This document shows positions 1 through 9,208 of a stretch of DNA of 64,000 bases, in pieces. Below the pieces are notes generated by a model, which worked only from the letters and a program-made list of their open reading frames with translations, ran no database searches and had not been told where the DNA came from. The stretch lies in assembly GCA_018136815.1 (NCBI GenBank), contig CM030933.1:7776284-7840283 (forward strand). The letters are read 5' to 3'. The translations under genes and the position numbers were made by a program. The DNA is from Isochrysis galbana. Its lineage: Eukaryota; Haptophyta; Isochrysidales; Isochrysidaceae. How positions within the stretch are numbered: position 1 is the stretch's first letter; each line of letters begins with the position of its first letter.

Positions 1-567
1 ACATCGGTGCACGCCGTGCATGGGCACGGCGCGATGTGCATCGGTCCCCCCGCGGATACGCCGTGCGTGCGCATGTCAACCCGTTCCATCTGTGTACCCC
101 CTGTGGCCCACAACTACGTAAACTGGCCATATAAGAGATGTTTCGTTACGCAGCACCTGTGATGACTTGCAATCACAATGTGCACGCCGTGCGTGGGCAC
201 GGCGCGATGTGCACCGGCGCCCCCCCGCGGGGGCGCCGTGCGTGCGCATAGCAACTTCCAGGAAGGTGCACGCCGTGCGTTCACTCTTTCCGCGGGGGAA
301 CTCTGGGCGCGGAGGACGGGCGGAACCCCTGGGGCACCCCCTGGGACCGGTTGATTATTACCGTATGTGACGAGAACATTAACGTAAACGGCTGGTCTGG
401 TCTTCTGATCTCTCTCTCTCTCTCCCGCCCCCCCCGGGGGGGGGGGTTCCCCCCTCTTCCCCTCCCCCTCTCATCGGCCTACCAGAGTGAGAAGGCTCCT
501 ACTGCCTGTCTCCCTCCTCCCTCCTCGCTCACCCTCCAGCTCTCTCCTCGGCCTCGTCTTCCTCACG
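1..567 (+). repeat. Tandem hairpin-bearing upstream module, copy 1
   Basis: Two tandem units of about 170 bp (1-165, 166-340) each contain the inverted repeat GCCGTGC-GTGG-GCACGGC inside GTGCA/TGCAC arms and a CCCCCGCGGGGG palindrome. They are followed by GAACATTAACGTAAAC near 374 and a C8G11 run near 427. The module leads directly into the acidic-protein ORF at 568, so it is probably its promoter and leader. Related copies lie at 31550-30770 (reverse) and 46070-47525, and related 135-bp units at 27375-27746. The window starts inside the module, so its left end is unknown. Confidence 0.8.
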
Positions 568-2297
568 ATGGTGGCGACTCGGCGCGCATCCGTACGTTCC
601 TCCGTCCTCTCCTCTCGTGCACCTGCTCGCTGGCTTCGTTCGACTCCCTCGACACGGCCACCTGTCGACTGGACGCCGAGCGGAAGCGCTGCTCGCACGA
701 CTCGTTCCTCCTCCTGCTCCAAGGACGCGGCGGAGGAGGCGGAGCCTGTTCGCGTTCCTGGTGCCGAGGAGGAGGCCCTTTCTCCGACCGAGGCGTCCAC
801 CACCACCACCACCGACGAGGACTCTGTGGAGGAGGGAGGAGAAGAGAAGAACGAGAACTGTGCGTCGGACGCTCCAGGCTTTCTTCTTCCCACTGCGCCG
901 GCTGCGGAGGTCGAGGAGCCAGCCGAGTCGATGGAGGAGGTGGAGACCGTCCACGCGCTCGCTCTCACCGAGGACAATGAAGCGGAGGACGAGAAGACGA
1001 GAAGACGGAGAAGACGGAGAAGGAGAAGACGGCTGCGTCCGACGCACCAGCCGTAGAAGTCTTCACTCGATTCGAAGAGGCCACGCAGCTGGAAGAGGCC
1101 ACGCAGGTGGCCACGCAGCTCGAGGAGGAGGAGACGGAGGAGGCCGATACCGCCGAGGCGCCGGCTCCTACCGGGGCGAACGAAGAGAAGGAGGAGGAAG
1201 GTGAGGCGGAGGAGGAGAAGACGTCCGACGCACCGGCCCAAGAGGGTTTGGAGGTGGCCACGCAGCTGGAGGAGGAAGAGGTCATTGAGCTCGAGGAGGA
1301 GGAGTGCGCGAAGACCGTAGCCGAGCCCGCGACCGAGAACTCCGCGTCCGATGCTCAAGCGGACGCTACGCTGGAGCCCATCCTTGACGATAAGGAGGAA
1401 GACGATGACATGTTTGACTTTTGGGACGTGGCCAAGGCGCCCGATGGGGCGAAAGAGCAAGTTGAGGAGGAGGCCGTCGTTGACTCCTCAGCGGTGGACT
1501 TGAGCGATGACGCGGCTGGTGTTTCCAAGGACTCGATGTACATGGATCTGACCGACGAAGCGGTAGATGTGTCGGCCACGCCTTGTTCGACGATGAGTGA
1601 GTCCGCGGCGGAGGAGTCGGAGGAGGAGTCGGAGGAGGACACTCTCCGCACCCTGAAGGAGCTCAAGGCGACCATCAAGCGGCTCGAGTCGCAGATGAAG
1701 AAGAAGAAGAAGCGTCCGCGCGCGAGGTCGCCAAGCGTCCCGGCCAAGAAGACCAAGCGTGCCGCCTTTCGCGTCGAAGCGGCGCCGCGCCCTGTCGCCG
1801 AGGAAGTTCCGCCTCCGCCAGAAGAAGCGGAGGAAGTAGCGGAGGAAGTAGCGGAGGAGGACACGGAGGAGGACGCGGAGGAGGACGCGGAGGGTGCGCG
1901 CTCGACCCGCCGCCACGTCCCTGTGCCGAAGCGTGAGTGCCGCTTCCGCTTTTTGGCGAAGCACGAGCTGGCCAAGCACGACAAGAATGGCCGCATGTAC
2001 GTCAACTTTGTGCTCTTCGAGAAGAAGGTGGACTCGGATGGCACGGGCGTGCGCCTCGGTGCGGATAAGATGCGCGAGCTCAACTTTCGCAAGTTTGTGC
2101 TGAAGGACGCACATCAAGAAAGAGAACAGAGAAAAGAGGAGAAGGGAGAACAGAGGATAGGAGGGGGGAAGAGAGAGAGAAGGAGAGCGAGCCAAAGAGA
2201 GGAGGAACCCCCCGTTTGCTATCGGGGGATTTCCTCTTCCCCCGATAGCTATCGGGGGGTCCGCTTACGGCACCCCCCAGGAGCTATCCCCCGATAG
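568..2297 (+). CDS. Acidic low-complexity protein, frameshifted in a microsatellite and cut by a LINE
   Basis: I do not recognise this gene. Reading starts at ATG 568 (MVATRRAS) with an Arg/Ser/Thr-rich, possibly organelle-targeting N-terminus. Glu-rich repeats follow (ATQLEEEE, EEVAEEVAEE), then a Lys cluster after residue MKKKKKRPRARSPS and a more ordinary C-terminal block (CRFRFLAKHELAKHD, VNFVLFEKK, LNFRKFVLKDAH). The frame breaks in a GAAGACGGA repeat at about 985-1030: downstream sequence continues in another frame as EKEKTAASDAPAVEVF up to 2297. This is either a repeat-length mutation or a sequencing error. After about 2110 the reading runs into purine-rich DNA and the flank of a LINE insertion, so residues beyond FVLKDAH are probably not native. 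An N-terminal duplicate lies at 31128-30770 (reverse). The acidic/basic composition suggests a nuclear or nucleic-acid-binding role, which is inference only. Confidence 0.5.
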
Positions 2298-2432
2298 CTC
2301 TCGGGGGATTTTCTCGGTCCCCCGGTAGCTCTCGGGGGGGCTGTTGGCGATCGGGAAAAAATTTCCCCCCGATAGCTCTCGGGGGCCCCCGATAGCTCCT
2401 GGGGGGCGTTGGCTCCTGGGGGGTAACAGATA
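2209..2432. repeat. Cluster of CCCCCGATAGCTATCGGGGG palindromes
   Basis: At least five near-identical palindromes or half-palindromes of the form CCCCCGATAGCT-(A/C)TCGGGGG lie in about 220 bp, with variants such as CCCGGTAGCTCTCGGGG and AGGAGCTATCCCCC. They sit at the 5' side of the LINE ORF fragment. Part of the same cluster recurs in inverse orientation at 41700-41775, so it belongs to the retroposon and not to the host gene. Confidence 0.8.
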
Positions 2433-3249
2433 CAAAGGGCCAAAATACATGGAATATCCGCTGGCCGACGAGTACGCCATACAAAAAGGAAAAATCGCAC
2501 TTGACGCGATCACGGTTTCCGACATAACGAAAGCCGCGCTCAAGGCGACAAGACTAAACAACCCGCAGACGGCCAAAATAGCTTGGGAGAAGCGCCTAGA
2601 CATCTCGAAAGACAACTGGAAACACATAGCCAGGCTGTACACCCTGCCGCTGTTAAGACACACGGACAAACACCCGCACTTCAAACACATCACCCACAGG
2701 AGGATAGGTACCAAAAACAGATTCGCGACAAGCATAACCAACAAGTGCAGAATGTGCAACCAACATCAAGAGGACTCATGCCACCTAGCGTGGTGCCCCG
2801 CGACAAGAAAAATCTTCGACACCATAGATGCGATCGCTAACTACACTCCGAAAACGAATAGGTCACACGGGCAGAAAACAAAGGATAGGCTATTCGCATA
2901 CCCAGACGCGACCACCCCCGACAGCCTGAAAACCCTTTACATCATAGCCTGGAGATATATACTAAGAGACTTCTACAGAATAGAGTTCGAATCATATGAA
3001 TATCACTACATACCGGTTTTAGAATCCACGCTCATAAGATTCACCACCCTGGTGACGGGCCTTACTCCGTCGAAAACCTGTCGCCCGATGCGCACTCGCA
3101 CGGCGGCCCAGGGTAGAAAACCTAAAATAAAAAGGCCAGCGGAGCTCAGCGCCCCGATATTTACAGAAGACAACAAAGGTAAACTAAGAATGAGCGACAA
3201 CCTCGGCCTGGTGGCGGAAGCGATCGGCCTCGCCGAAAGGCTCGCCTGA
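2344..3249 (+). pseudogene. LINE ORF2 C-terminal fragment (zinc-finger end)
   Basis: This open frame lacks RT and endonuclease but is clearly the C-terminal end of a LINE ORF2. It has the Cys/His motif CRMC...HQEDSCHLAWCP (CxxC, H, C), then KIFDTIDAI, KDRLFAYPD, the helix SLKTLYIIAWRYILRDFYRIEF, and a basic tail ending GLAERLA. The homologous copy at 14360-13643 (reverse) matches over its whole length. A more distant relative lies at 5529-5940. The first 30 residues (GKKFPPDSSRGPP) come from the palindrome cluster and are not LINE protein. The copy is 5'-truncated or internally deleted and cannot move on its own. Confidence 0.85.
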
Positions 3250-3592
3250 GGTCGAGGCACACCCTCCCCCCCCCCCATCCCTGAAAGAACCACCCACGAA
3301 GAAGAACAACTCACGAGCATGAGGCACCCCAGCAACGGCGCAACACCTACACCACAGCAGCAAGAAACCGGCCACCCAGAGGCACAGGAGGAAGGCGAGA
3401 ACAGACCACTGAGGGCCGATGCACCCCGCCCGACCCAGCCCCACCCACGACCCGGGCCCCTAAGTAGAGCACGAGGGGAGTTGCCGCAAGGCAGGGAGTG
3501 AGAGGAGAGGAAGGGATCTGGGCGTGGCTACAATAGACAACCCCGTAGCCGCGCGCGTGGCGAGAATATTAAAAGGTTTTTTTTTTCGTCGG
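3250..3592 (+). repeat. LINE 3' UTR and terminal tail
   Basis: This non-coding stretch follows the LINE stop codon. Its distal part (about 3448-3592) contains CCCGGGCCCCTAAGTAGAG, then GCGAGAATATTAAAAGG and a T run. The same tail recurs in reverse at 11395-11530 and 13304-13440. It defines the 3' end of this LINE family: GAGAATATTAAAAG followed by poly-T on the sense strand. Confidence 0.85.
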
Positions 3593-3658
3593 CGACTACT
3601 CTGACGAGAACTCCAAGATCAAGAAGCGCCGACTACATACTCGCTGTTAGAAGTAAAC
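3593..3658 (+). other. Possible last piece of the acidic gene, beyond the LINE
   Basis: Immediately after the LINE T-tract, one frame reads GDYSDENSKIKKRR then LHTRC and a stop at 3656-3658. Its composition (Asp/Glu then Lys/Arg) resembles the acidic gene that breaks off near 2110. I infer that the LINE split that gene. I could not find a clear target-site duplication, so this is tentative. Confidence 0.3.
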
Positions 3659-3730
3659 AAGTACCTCCTCTCTTTAGGTGTCATTCCAGCACGCGCGGCG
3701 GCCCGCTCGCGTCGCCGTCCGGCGTCGCCG

Positions 3731-4270
3731 ATGGCCGCCCCTCGGCTCGCCGGGCTGGCGGGCGTGGCGCTGGGCTCGGTGTACGCGCGACAGGAGTACA
3801 TCCGCTGGGCCGACGCGCTGCCTATGATCCGGCCGCACGAGGGCACGCTTTTCGCTAGCAGCTCAGGAGAGACCAAGTCGTGTGCCTTTTGTGCAAGTGT
3901 ACCTGCGCACCTCCTGCTGCCCTCAGAGGCAAAGCCGGTGTCCAAACGGGGGAATTATGCGACGGTCGAGGCTAGCCTACTCCAGCGCACGCTCGACCGT
4001 TTACAGCTCGAGCTCGGAGCCGAGCCTCCCACCGCGCCAGCCTCGCTCACTGACTTTGGAGCCGAGCGGCTGGTGGGTGCGGAAGAGGCACCCAGGTGGA
4101 TCGGTGCGAGCGTGCGCGCCCCACGCTGGGTCGGCGATGACCAGCTGGTGCTCTTGTGTTCAGGTCGACCGCGCGAAGTGCCGTCCCTCCTTACAATTTT
4201 GCGCGAGCGCAGGAAGCTTCACGCCGCCGTCGCCGCCATCATAGATGATTTGCGAGGACGGACTGATTGA
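3731..4270 (+). CDS. Unrecognised small protein with N-terminal hydrophobic segment
   Basis: ATG 3731 follows a short GC-rich leader and opens with a hydrophobic stretch (RLAGLAGVALGSVYA) that could be a membrane anchor or mitochondrial signal. A cryptic intron may lie at about 3874-3930: the CTGCTGCCCTCAG acceptor precedes codons for AKPVSKRGNYATVEASLLQ. The segment NYATVEASLLQRTLDRLQLELG looks like a real amphipathic helix. The frame is open for 179 residues as annotated. No family is recognised, and the C-terminal part (APRWVGDDQLVLLCSG) may also be altered by splicing. Confidence 0.45.
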   Translation: MAAPRLAGLAGVALGSVYARQEYIRWADALPMIRPHEGTLFASSSGETKSCAFCASVPAHLLLPSEAKPVSKRGNYATVEASLLQRTLDRLQLELGAEPPTAPASLTDFGAERLVGAEEAPRWIGASVRAPRWVGDDQLVLLCSGRPREVPSLLTILRERRKLHAAVAAIIDDLRGRTD

Positions 4271-4923
4271 TGCTTCACATGCATGCAACGCGGCAGAAAC
4301 AACTGACGTCTTGCAGCGGCCCTACTTGAGTGACCGCATATTGAAGCTACCAGCGGGTCGTCTGCTTTGTGCCCACCTCATAATGAGACTTCCTCATGAG
4401 AAGACTTCCTCTTCTATGCTGAGGTGCCCCTATGCTGATATCTTCTCAATCCCGGGCTGAGCTCACAACGGTGGCCTCTTGCAAAAGCCCATTGCAGAAG
4501 TTGCGCATTCGCTTCAGCGGGAGAATAACTCGGATCGAAGTTTGGGGACTCGGACCGACTACGAAGCTGTGTCTGCTTCTTTGCCGTGAAGCCACGCGCT
4601 CTTGTTTGACATCACAATGTACAGTTGCTGTGGAGCCTTGAACTCTAGGGCCGCTAGTTGCTAGCCTCCAAGGAGGAGCACGCGTGTTTGGTAGGCTCTC
4701 CAAAAACTTTGTGCAGGAACCACCAGAGCGAGGGACTGATGCGCATGTGCGTGAGCGTGAATGTGTGAGTATGCTACCATCACTTGCTGTCATCGAGCGC
4801 CATTGCCATTGGCCATTGCGGCATTGCGGTAGGATGGGTATGCTGGCATTGTTGGTTGTTGGAGCTGGGTGTTGGGCGACCGCACGATGTTATGTTCTAC
4901 TACTTTCTCTCTGTTTGTTGTGC
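4271..4923. other. Intergenic, nothing recognised
   Basis: Only short open frames with no recognisable domain. The stretch separates the small gene at 3731 from the retroposon that starts at 4924. Confidence 0.5.
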
Positions 4924-5528
4924 AACTAAGTTTATACTTAGTTCGCCCATGTGGGGGCACGAGCCCCCCCCTCTCTCCGCTCCTCCCCTGCCATGGGGGA
5001 GGAACCACCCATGCTCCTGGCATGCCTGATGGCTTGCCAAGAGCATAGCCTGCCCTGCTCGTCCACTCTCTCCTTGGCTGGCTCGCCTGTCTCGCTCGCC
5101 CTGGCCTGTCGTGGCGAGCCCGTCGATCCAACCCCCCCTCCCCCCCCTGGTCGACAGGCAAACAGGTGCAGAGTGGGGCCCCCTGAGGCTCAGGAGCGCC
5201 AGCGAGGGAGAGGCAGAGGAGGCTAGGGCCCAGCCCCGGCCTGCTCTGCCCCCTGAGCTGGCCTCCAAGCTCCAAGAGCCTCCAAGGGTCGCCAGAGGGC
5301 AGCTGCAGGCCTGCCGCAGGCGCGCCATCGGGCGTGCCCCAGGAGGGGGGAGAGCGCGCGCGGAGAAGGGGGTGGGTGGAGCGAGAGCTCTCGAGCTCTC
5401 GCCCACCGCGAAAAATAGGTTTACAGGCTAAGGATAAGTCGGGACTGAGGCCGCCGCCAGCCCTGTAGGCATAAGAGGAAGGGGGGGAATAGATCACCAG
5501 GGGGGGGGGGTATCGCCCTGGCACCATC
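4924..5528 (+). mobile_element. Hairpin-capped retroposon 5' module (type B)
   Basis: Starts with the palindrome AACTAAGTTTATACTTAGTT (4924-4943), then CGCCC and an ATG at 4949, then a GGGGGCACGAGCCCCC hairpin. The roughly 500-bp GC-rich body has close relatives at 28489-29246 and 60461-60870 (+) and, inverted, at 20216-20683, 30080-30496 and 46980-47382. The body ends in a GAGAGCTCTCGAGCTCTC palindrome and a GTAGGCATAAGAGGAAG segment, then joins a LINE C-terminal relic at 5529. No TSD is visible here. Confidence 0.75.
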
Positions 5529-5940
5529 ATGGTGACTAGGGCGGCCGAGAGGAGGGAGAGTGACGCCATCGCTCGCGCTCTCTTCGGAACAGAACCGGCT
5601 ATGCCGCTTGTGCGGCCCGACGAGTCCTCCACCCACCTCGGGACATGTCCGGCCCTAGACGACTTACTTGACACCATCCACGAGCTCACGGACTACCAAC
5701 CACCACGGCTCGTCACGACCCCCACGGATCAGATGGTAGACAAACTCTTCATTCAGCCCGGATCCACCGTGGCACATTCCAGAGAGATCTTATACTTACT
5801 TACTAGCATGGAGACATATATTAACAGATTTCTACAGGATTCACTTTGATAACATTAGATTCGACAGCAAACACGTGATAAGGAGAATGATAACAAGATT
5901 CACCATAATAGTGAAAGCGGCACATTCGGAAACTCCACCG
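5529..5940 (+). pseudogene. LINE ORF2 C-terminal relic (second subfamily)
   Basis: The frame reads THLGTCPALDDLLDTIHEL, then MVDKLFIQPGS, YLLTSMETYINRF, a stop at 5847-5849, then in the same frame DNIRFDSKHVIRRMITRF. The order of motifs (HLxxCP, D-TI, LF-P, a helix, V-R-MI-RFT) parallels the LINE C-terminus at 2434-3249 (HLAWCP, FDTIDA, LFAYPD, LESTLIRFTTLV). It is therefore a diverged member of the same C-terminal domain, carrying an in-frame stop and no RT. Confidence 0.65.
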
Positions 5941-6575
5941 ATTCCTCGAGAAAAAAAAAATCTTCTTAAAAATCTCCGCTACGTGTGCGACATGAGGCAG
6001 TGTGCTTGTGGACCTCCCTACCGCCCACCCTCCACCGATTCCTCGAGAAGAGCCCAAGCGGACATGGGCCGTCAACCTAACTAAGAAACGAATAGACACA
6101 AACTCCTTCCGCCCACTATTCGATATTCGATGCATACGGACGATGACACTCTAGAACCGAGCCCCACACTCAAGACGCTAGCATAAAGACTGGGGATCGA
6201 GCACGTGCTGGCAAGCGAAAAACATGAACACGAAAGCGATCAGGGATAGCGCCCTGGAAACCAGGGAGGGGAACCCTCCCACACGACACACGACCCACCC
6301 TTGGGGGAAGCCACGCGGCTGGGCCCCCACAGAGAAGCGCAGCAGAATGCGCCACACCACAAATTATAGCCAAAAGGCCTGCCTCCCCCCTCCCCCGAAG
6401 CCAGATCCAAGGTAGTGTACACGGGTCGACCCCCCGAAAGCGAACAAAAAGGAACGGGGGGGGAGCGGAAAGGGGAGTGAGGGAGAGGCAAGGGCGTTGT
6501 CGACGGGGAGCCCTGCGGAAAGGGTAGTGAGTAGTAACAGTAGTAGGCATCTTCAAGAATATTTTTTTTAGCCTT
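5941..6575 (+). repeat. LINE relic 3' region and tail
   Basis: Non-coding remnant ending in TTCAAGAATATTTTTTTTA near 6551. The segment 6385-6490 (GAAGCCAGATCCAAGG, GGTCGACCCCCCGAAAG) recurs inverted at about 36960-37040, and a weaker version occurs near 60130-60200. This identifies it as the 3' UTR of the second LINE subfamily. Confidence 0.55.
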
Positions 6576-6582
6576 TCACCTT

Positions 6583-6682
6583 CAACTAATTTTATAGTTG
6601 GTTGCCATGGAGCGCGCCGCCGCTCCCCACTTCTCACTTCTCCTTCGGCCCCCCCGCCGAGGGCGCCCCCCGAGTACCCGGT
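6583..6682 (+). mobile_element. Hairpin-capped retroposon 5' end (type A)
   Basis: CAACTA-ATTTTA-TAGTTG hairpin at 6583-6600, then GTTGCC and ATGGAGCGCGCCGCC (ATG 6607). This is the same hairpin-ATG-MERAAA start seen at 14951, 25920, 32420 and 32000 on the opposite strand. The copy is truncated after about 100 bp, where it meets the monomer repeat. Confidence 0.7.
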
Positions 6683-6840
6683 AGCGCCATCCATTTGGTG
6701 AGCGGTGACTGGAACGGCCTCGTGGCGCCTCCGGTCGCGGGTCGAAGTTGGGCACTCAGGGCACAGCTTGGGGGCGTGACGACGTCAACACCGGGGGCCG
6801 CAAGCGGCCGATTTCGACGTAGTGCGCGGGGGCGGCGGGC

Positions 6841-8196
6841 TAAGGGTAGGGGTAGGTAAAAATATGTAGAAAAAATCGCCCAAATATGTCGCTGAAATAT
6901 GTTGAAAATATGTAGACTCCACGCCCAAATATGTAGAAAATATGTAGTAATGTAGTCAAGTCTTCTGCTTTTCTACTAAGTAAGCTAACGCGCTCACGCA
7001 CTCCGAGATCTCCGAACACCTACTTATCTATTATCTATCTACTATCTAGCAAGGTGTTTTGCATGTAGATAGACCATACATAGAGAGTATAGACAACAGC
7101 ATAAAAAGACAGGATGCTATACTACAACATGCTCACACACACACGCCCACATCACGCGCGTCCTTCTCCTGCGCGCTTGTTGCCATTGTAGCGCAACAGC
7201 ATAGACGATGCAACTTGATCAGACAGGGAAGTGGCCAGGTCAGATGGAAACATGCAAGCAAGCAGAGAAAACACGCGCTCACACGAGGCTGAATTGGGTG
7301 AAAGAGACAAACAAGGCAATCCTTGCGGCAAGCGCCCAGGTCGGGAACTTCTTGTGATTCGATGCCCACCACTTGAGAACGCCGGACGTGAACTTCTTGA
7401 CGTCAGCATGGTCCATGCTACAACCAGTGCATGCGACGATGTAGTTCGGCAGCTCCTGTTTGAGTAGGCTGCTGACGTTCGAGATATGGGAGAAGATGGA
7501 CAGGTGTGCCAGGTTGTCAACCCACCCGGCATCCACTCGACTCGCGGCAAAGGAAGGATCAAATGCACGCAACAGGCCGGTGATGCGATGCTGCTCCATG
7601 CAGCGATATGGAGCAGCGCACTTGTCTGTGAGTGAGGCGATCTTCTAGGTATTGAAATGCACCGTGGACCTGTGCAATGAGCGCGGGCCACTCAGGCAAG
7701 GCCCCACGCCACGCAACGCGGCTCGTGCAGCGGCTTTTGCGGCCTCGCTGACCTGCAAGGGCGAGGGAGATGTGCGGGCGCGGGTCAGCACGCATGGGGC
7801 AGGGGCTGAGGGGCGAGCGAGGGGAAGGGGAGAGTGGCATGGCCTGCTTGGCTGTCATTTGGCGGCATGACGCTCGCCGCCCGTCGCTCCCGTCACTTGT
7901 TGCCACCGCCCTCCGCCCCCTCCACCAAGTCTTAAAGAAACACGTGAAAGTATCACGTACTCGTTCGCGCCGTTGCAACTCACCGAACAAAACGGTCATT
8001 CCCGCGTGCCCCCCTCCCCCTCCCCGCGCGAGTGGGCCCAACATATGTAGGAGATACGCCCCGCCCCCCCCAAATATGTAGGGAGATACGCAAATATGTA
8101 GGGAGATACGCCGCCCCCCCCCCCCCAAATATGTAGACTCGCCCAGGAAGGACCCAAATACGTAGTACGATATGTACATATTTTTACCTACCCCTA
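6841..8196. mobile_element. hAT transposon, non-autonomous, with TIRs and 8-bp TSD
   Basis: The ends are inverted: TAGGGGTAGGTAAAAATATG at 6847 and its complement ending at 8196. A perfect 8-bp duplication CGGCGGGC flanks the element (6833-6840 and 8197-8204), the size hAT transposases make. The left end has six extra bases (TAAGGG). Subterminal CAAATATGTAG motifs recur many times at both ends (6880-6955 and 8040-8165), likely transposase binding sites. Inside is a broken transposase C-terminus on the minus strand, so the copy depends on a helper. Confidence 0.9.
7152..7600 (-). pseudogene. hAT transposase C-terminal (dimerisation domain) relic
   Basis: The minus strand reads RAFDPSFAASRVDAGW, then LKQELPNYIVAC, FTSGVLKWWASNHKKFPTW and ALAARIAL. 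After a frameshift near 7300 it continues as NSASCERVFSLLACMFPSD and VASSMLLRYNGNKRA. The S-A-S-x-E-R-x-F-S signature is the hAT C-terminal dimerisation domain. The BED finger and catalytic core are missing. Relatives lie at 35819-36286 (reverse) and 50092-50340. Confidence 0.85.
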
Positions 8197-8345
8197 CGGC
8201 GGGCGCGATTGGCGTGGCTGTGGCTGTGAGCTGTGAGGGCGGAGTACCGCCGCACTTTGGTGCTGGTAGCGCCATCCATTTGGTGAGCGGTGACTGGAAC
8301 GGCCTCGTGGCGCCCCCGGTCGCGGGTCGAAGTTGGGTTCTCGAG

Positions 8346-9208
8346 CCCTAGCGTCTTTAGGCTTTAGTTTTTGCGATACACTTTTACGTAGCATGCACGT
8401 TCAAGTCAATGAAAACATAGTGAAAATGTATTGCTATGCATATTGAACCAGGATCTTAGGTCCGGGTCAGCTGGCCATGCCCATGGTTTCGTGTTTCGCT
8501 GCGAGAGGCGCGCATGAAGGCCATCGGTAAAATAATACCGGAGGGGGGCCTGACATACATTTCCGCACGGCCGTCAGAGGCCTGCTGAAATCGGGTATTT
8601 TTCGAAAATGTTGCTGCCGGAAGACCCCGGTTCTTTTTGTGGATCTCCCATACCGGAACATACAGGAAGCTTATTTAGGCCTTCGTTTGCCTATTGCAGA
8701 TGGTGCCCTCCGCACCCACCTAGTGAGTGACTGAGTGACCGGGCTAGAGGACGGTCGAGACGTCGAGATCGAGCGATGCGAGCGTTCGGATCGACTCGCG
8801 GACTCGCGGGGGTACCATGTTCGAGTAGAGCGCGTGGGGCAGCCGTGGGCAGGCCAATACCGAGTAGTGAGACGAGGTCTAGGTGTAGTATGGTCTTAGC
8901 GACGCAACGAGGGGACGAGATCAGAGGACACCTAATGATCTAATGATCAAGAGTACACCAAGGCACATGGGGACTATGAGTCCCTTCTACTACAAAACTC
9001 CAGACACTCTCTCTGTCCAAGAGGGAGAGGGAGAGGGAGAGGCAGGCGCAGGAAGAAGGGAGACTGCGCGCGCGCCGAGGCGGGAGAGAGGGAGAGCGGG
9101 GGTAGAAGGGCTTGGGAGTGGGGTTCAGGGGAGGAAGGAGGGGGGAGGCGGAGAAGGAGCTGGACGGGGGGGGGGGGGGGGGGGGGGGGGCAAGGCGCGG
9201 GCAGCGCG
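8346..9208. other. Upstream region of the transporter gene, including a G24 run
   Basis: No gene is recognised in 8346-9166. Between 9018 and 9130 the strand is purine-rich. A run of 24 G lies at 9167-9190, 18 bp before the transporter start codon, so the leader could form a G-quadruplex. The length of such a run may also be an assembly artefact. Confidence 0.6.

Larger units (their letters stand above)
6683..8345 (+). repeat. Monomer repeat split by a hAT insertion
   Basis: The same 70-bp stretch (starting GCGCCATCCATTTGG, ending GGGTCGAAGTTGGG) stands at 6686-6755 and again at 8269-8338. The DNA between these contains a unit that is interrupted at 6840/8197 by the hAT element. The monomer is related to the tandem units at 25375-25740 and 50838-51000 (GATTTCGACGAG, GATTGGCGTGGC, CGGGTCGAAGTTGGG). 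Confidence 0.7.

Noticed and set aside
471-1460. Antisense frame of 329 codons over the acidic gene
   Set aside because: It is the mirror of GAG/CTC repeats (Leu/Arg/Ser runs). The sense strand has the conserved duplicated coding copy.
4924-5528. Helitron 3' hairpin for the palindromes
   Set aside because: Helitrons insert between A and T without duplication and end in CTRR. These elements have 16-17-bp TSDs and the hairpin is at the 5' side, so a TPRT-type retroposon fits better.
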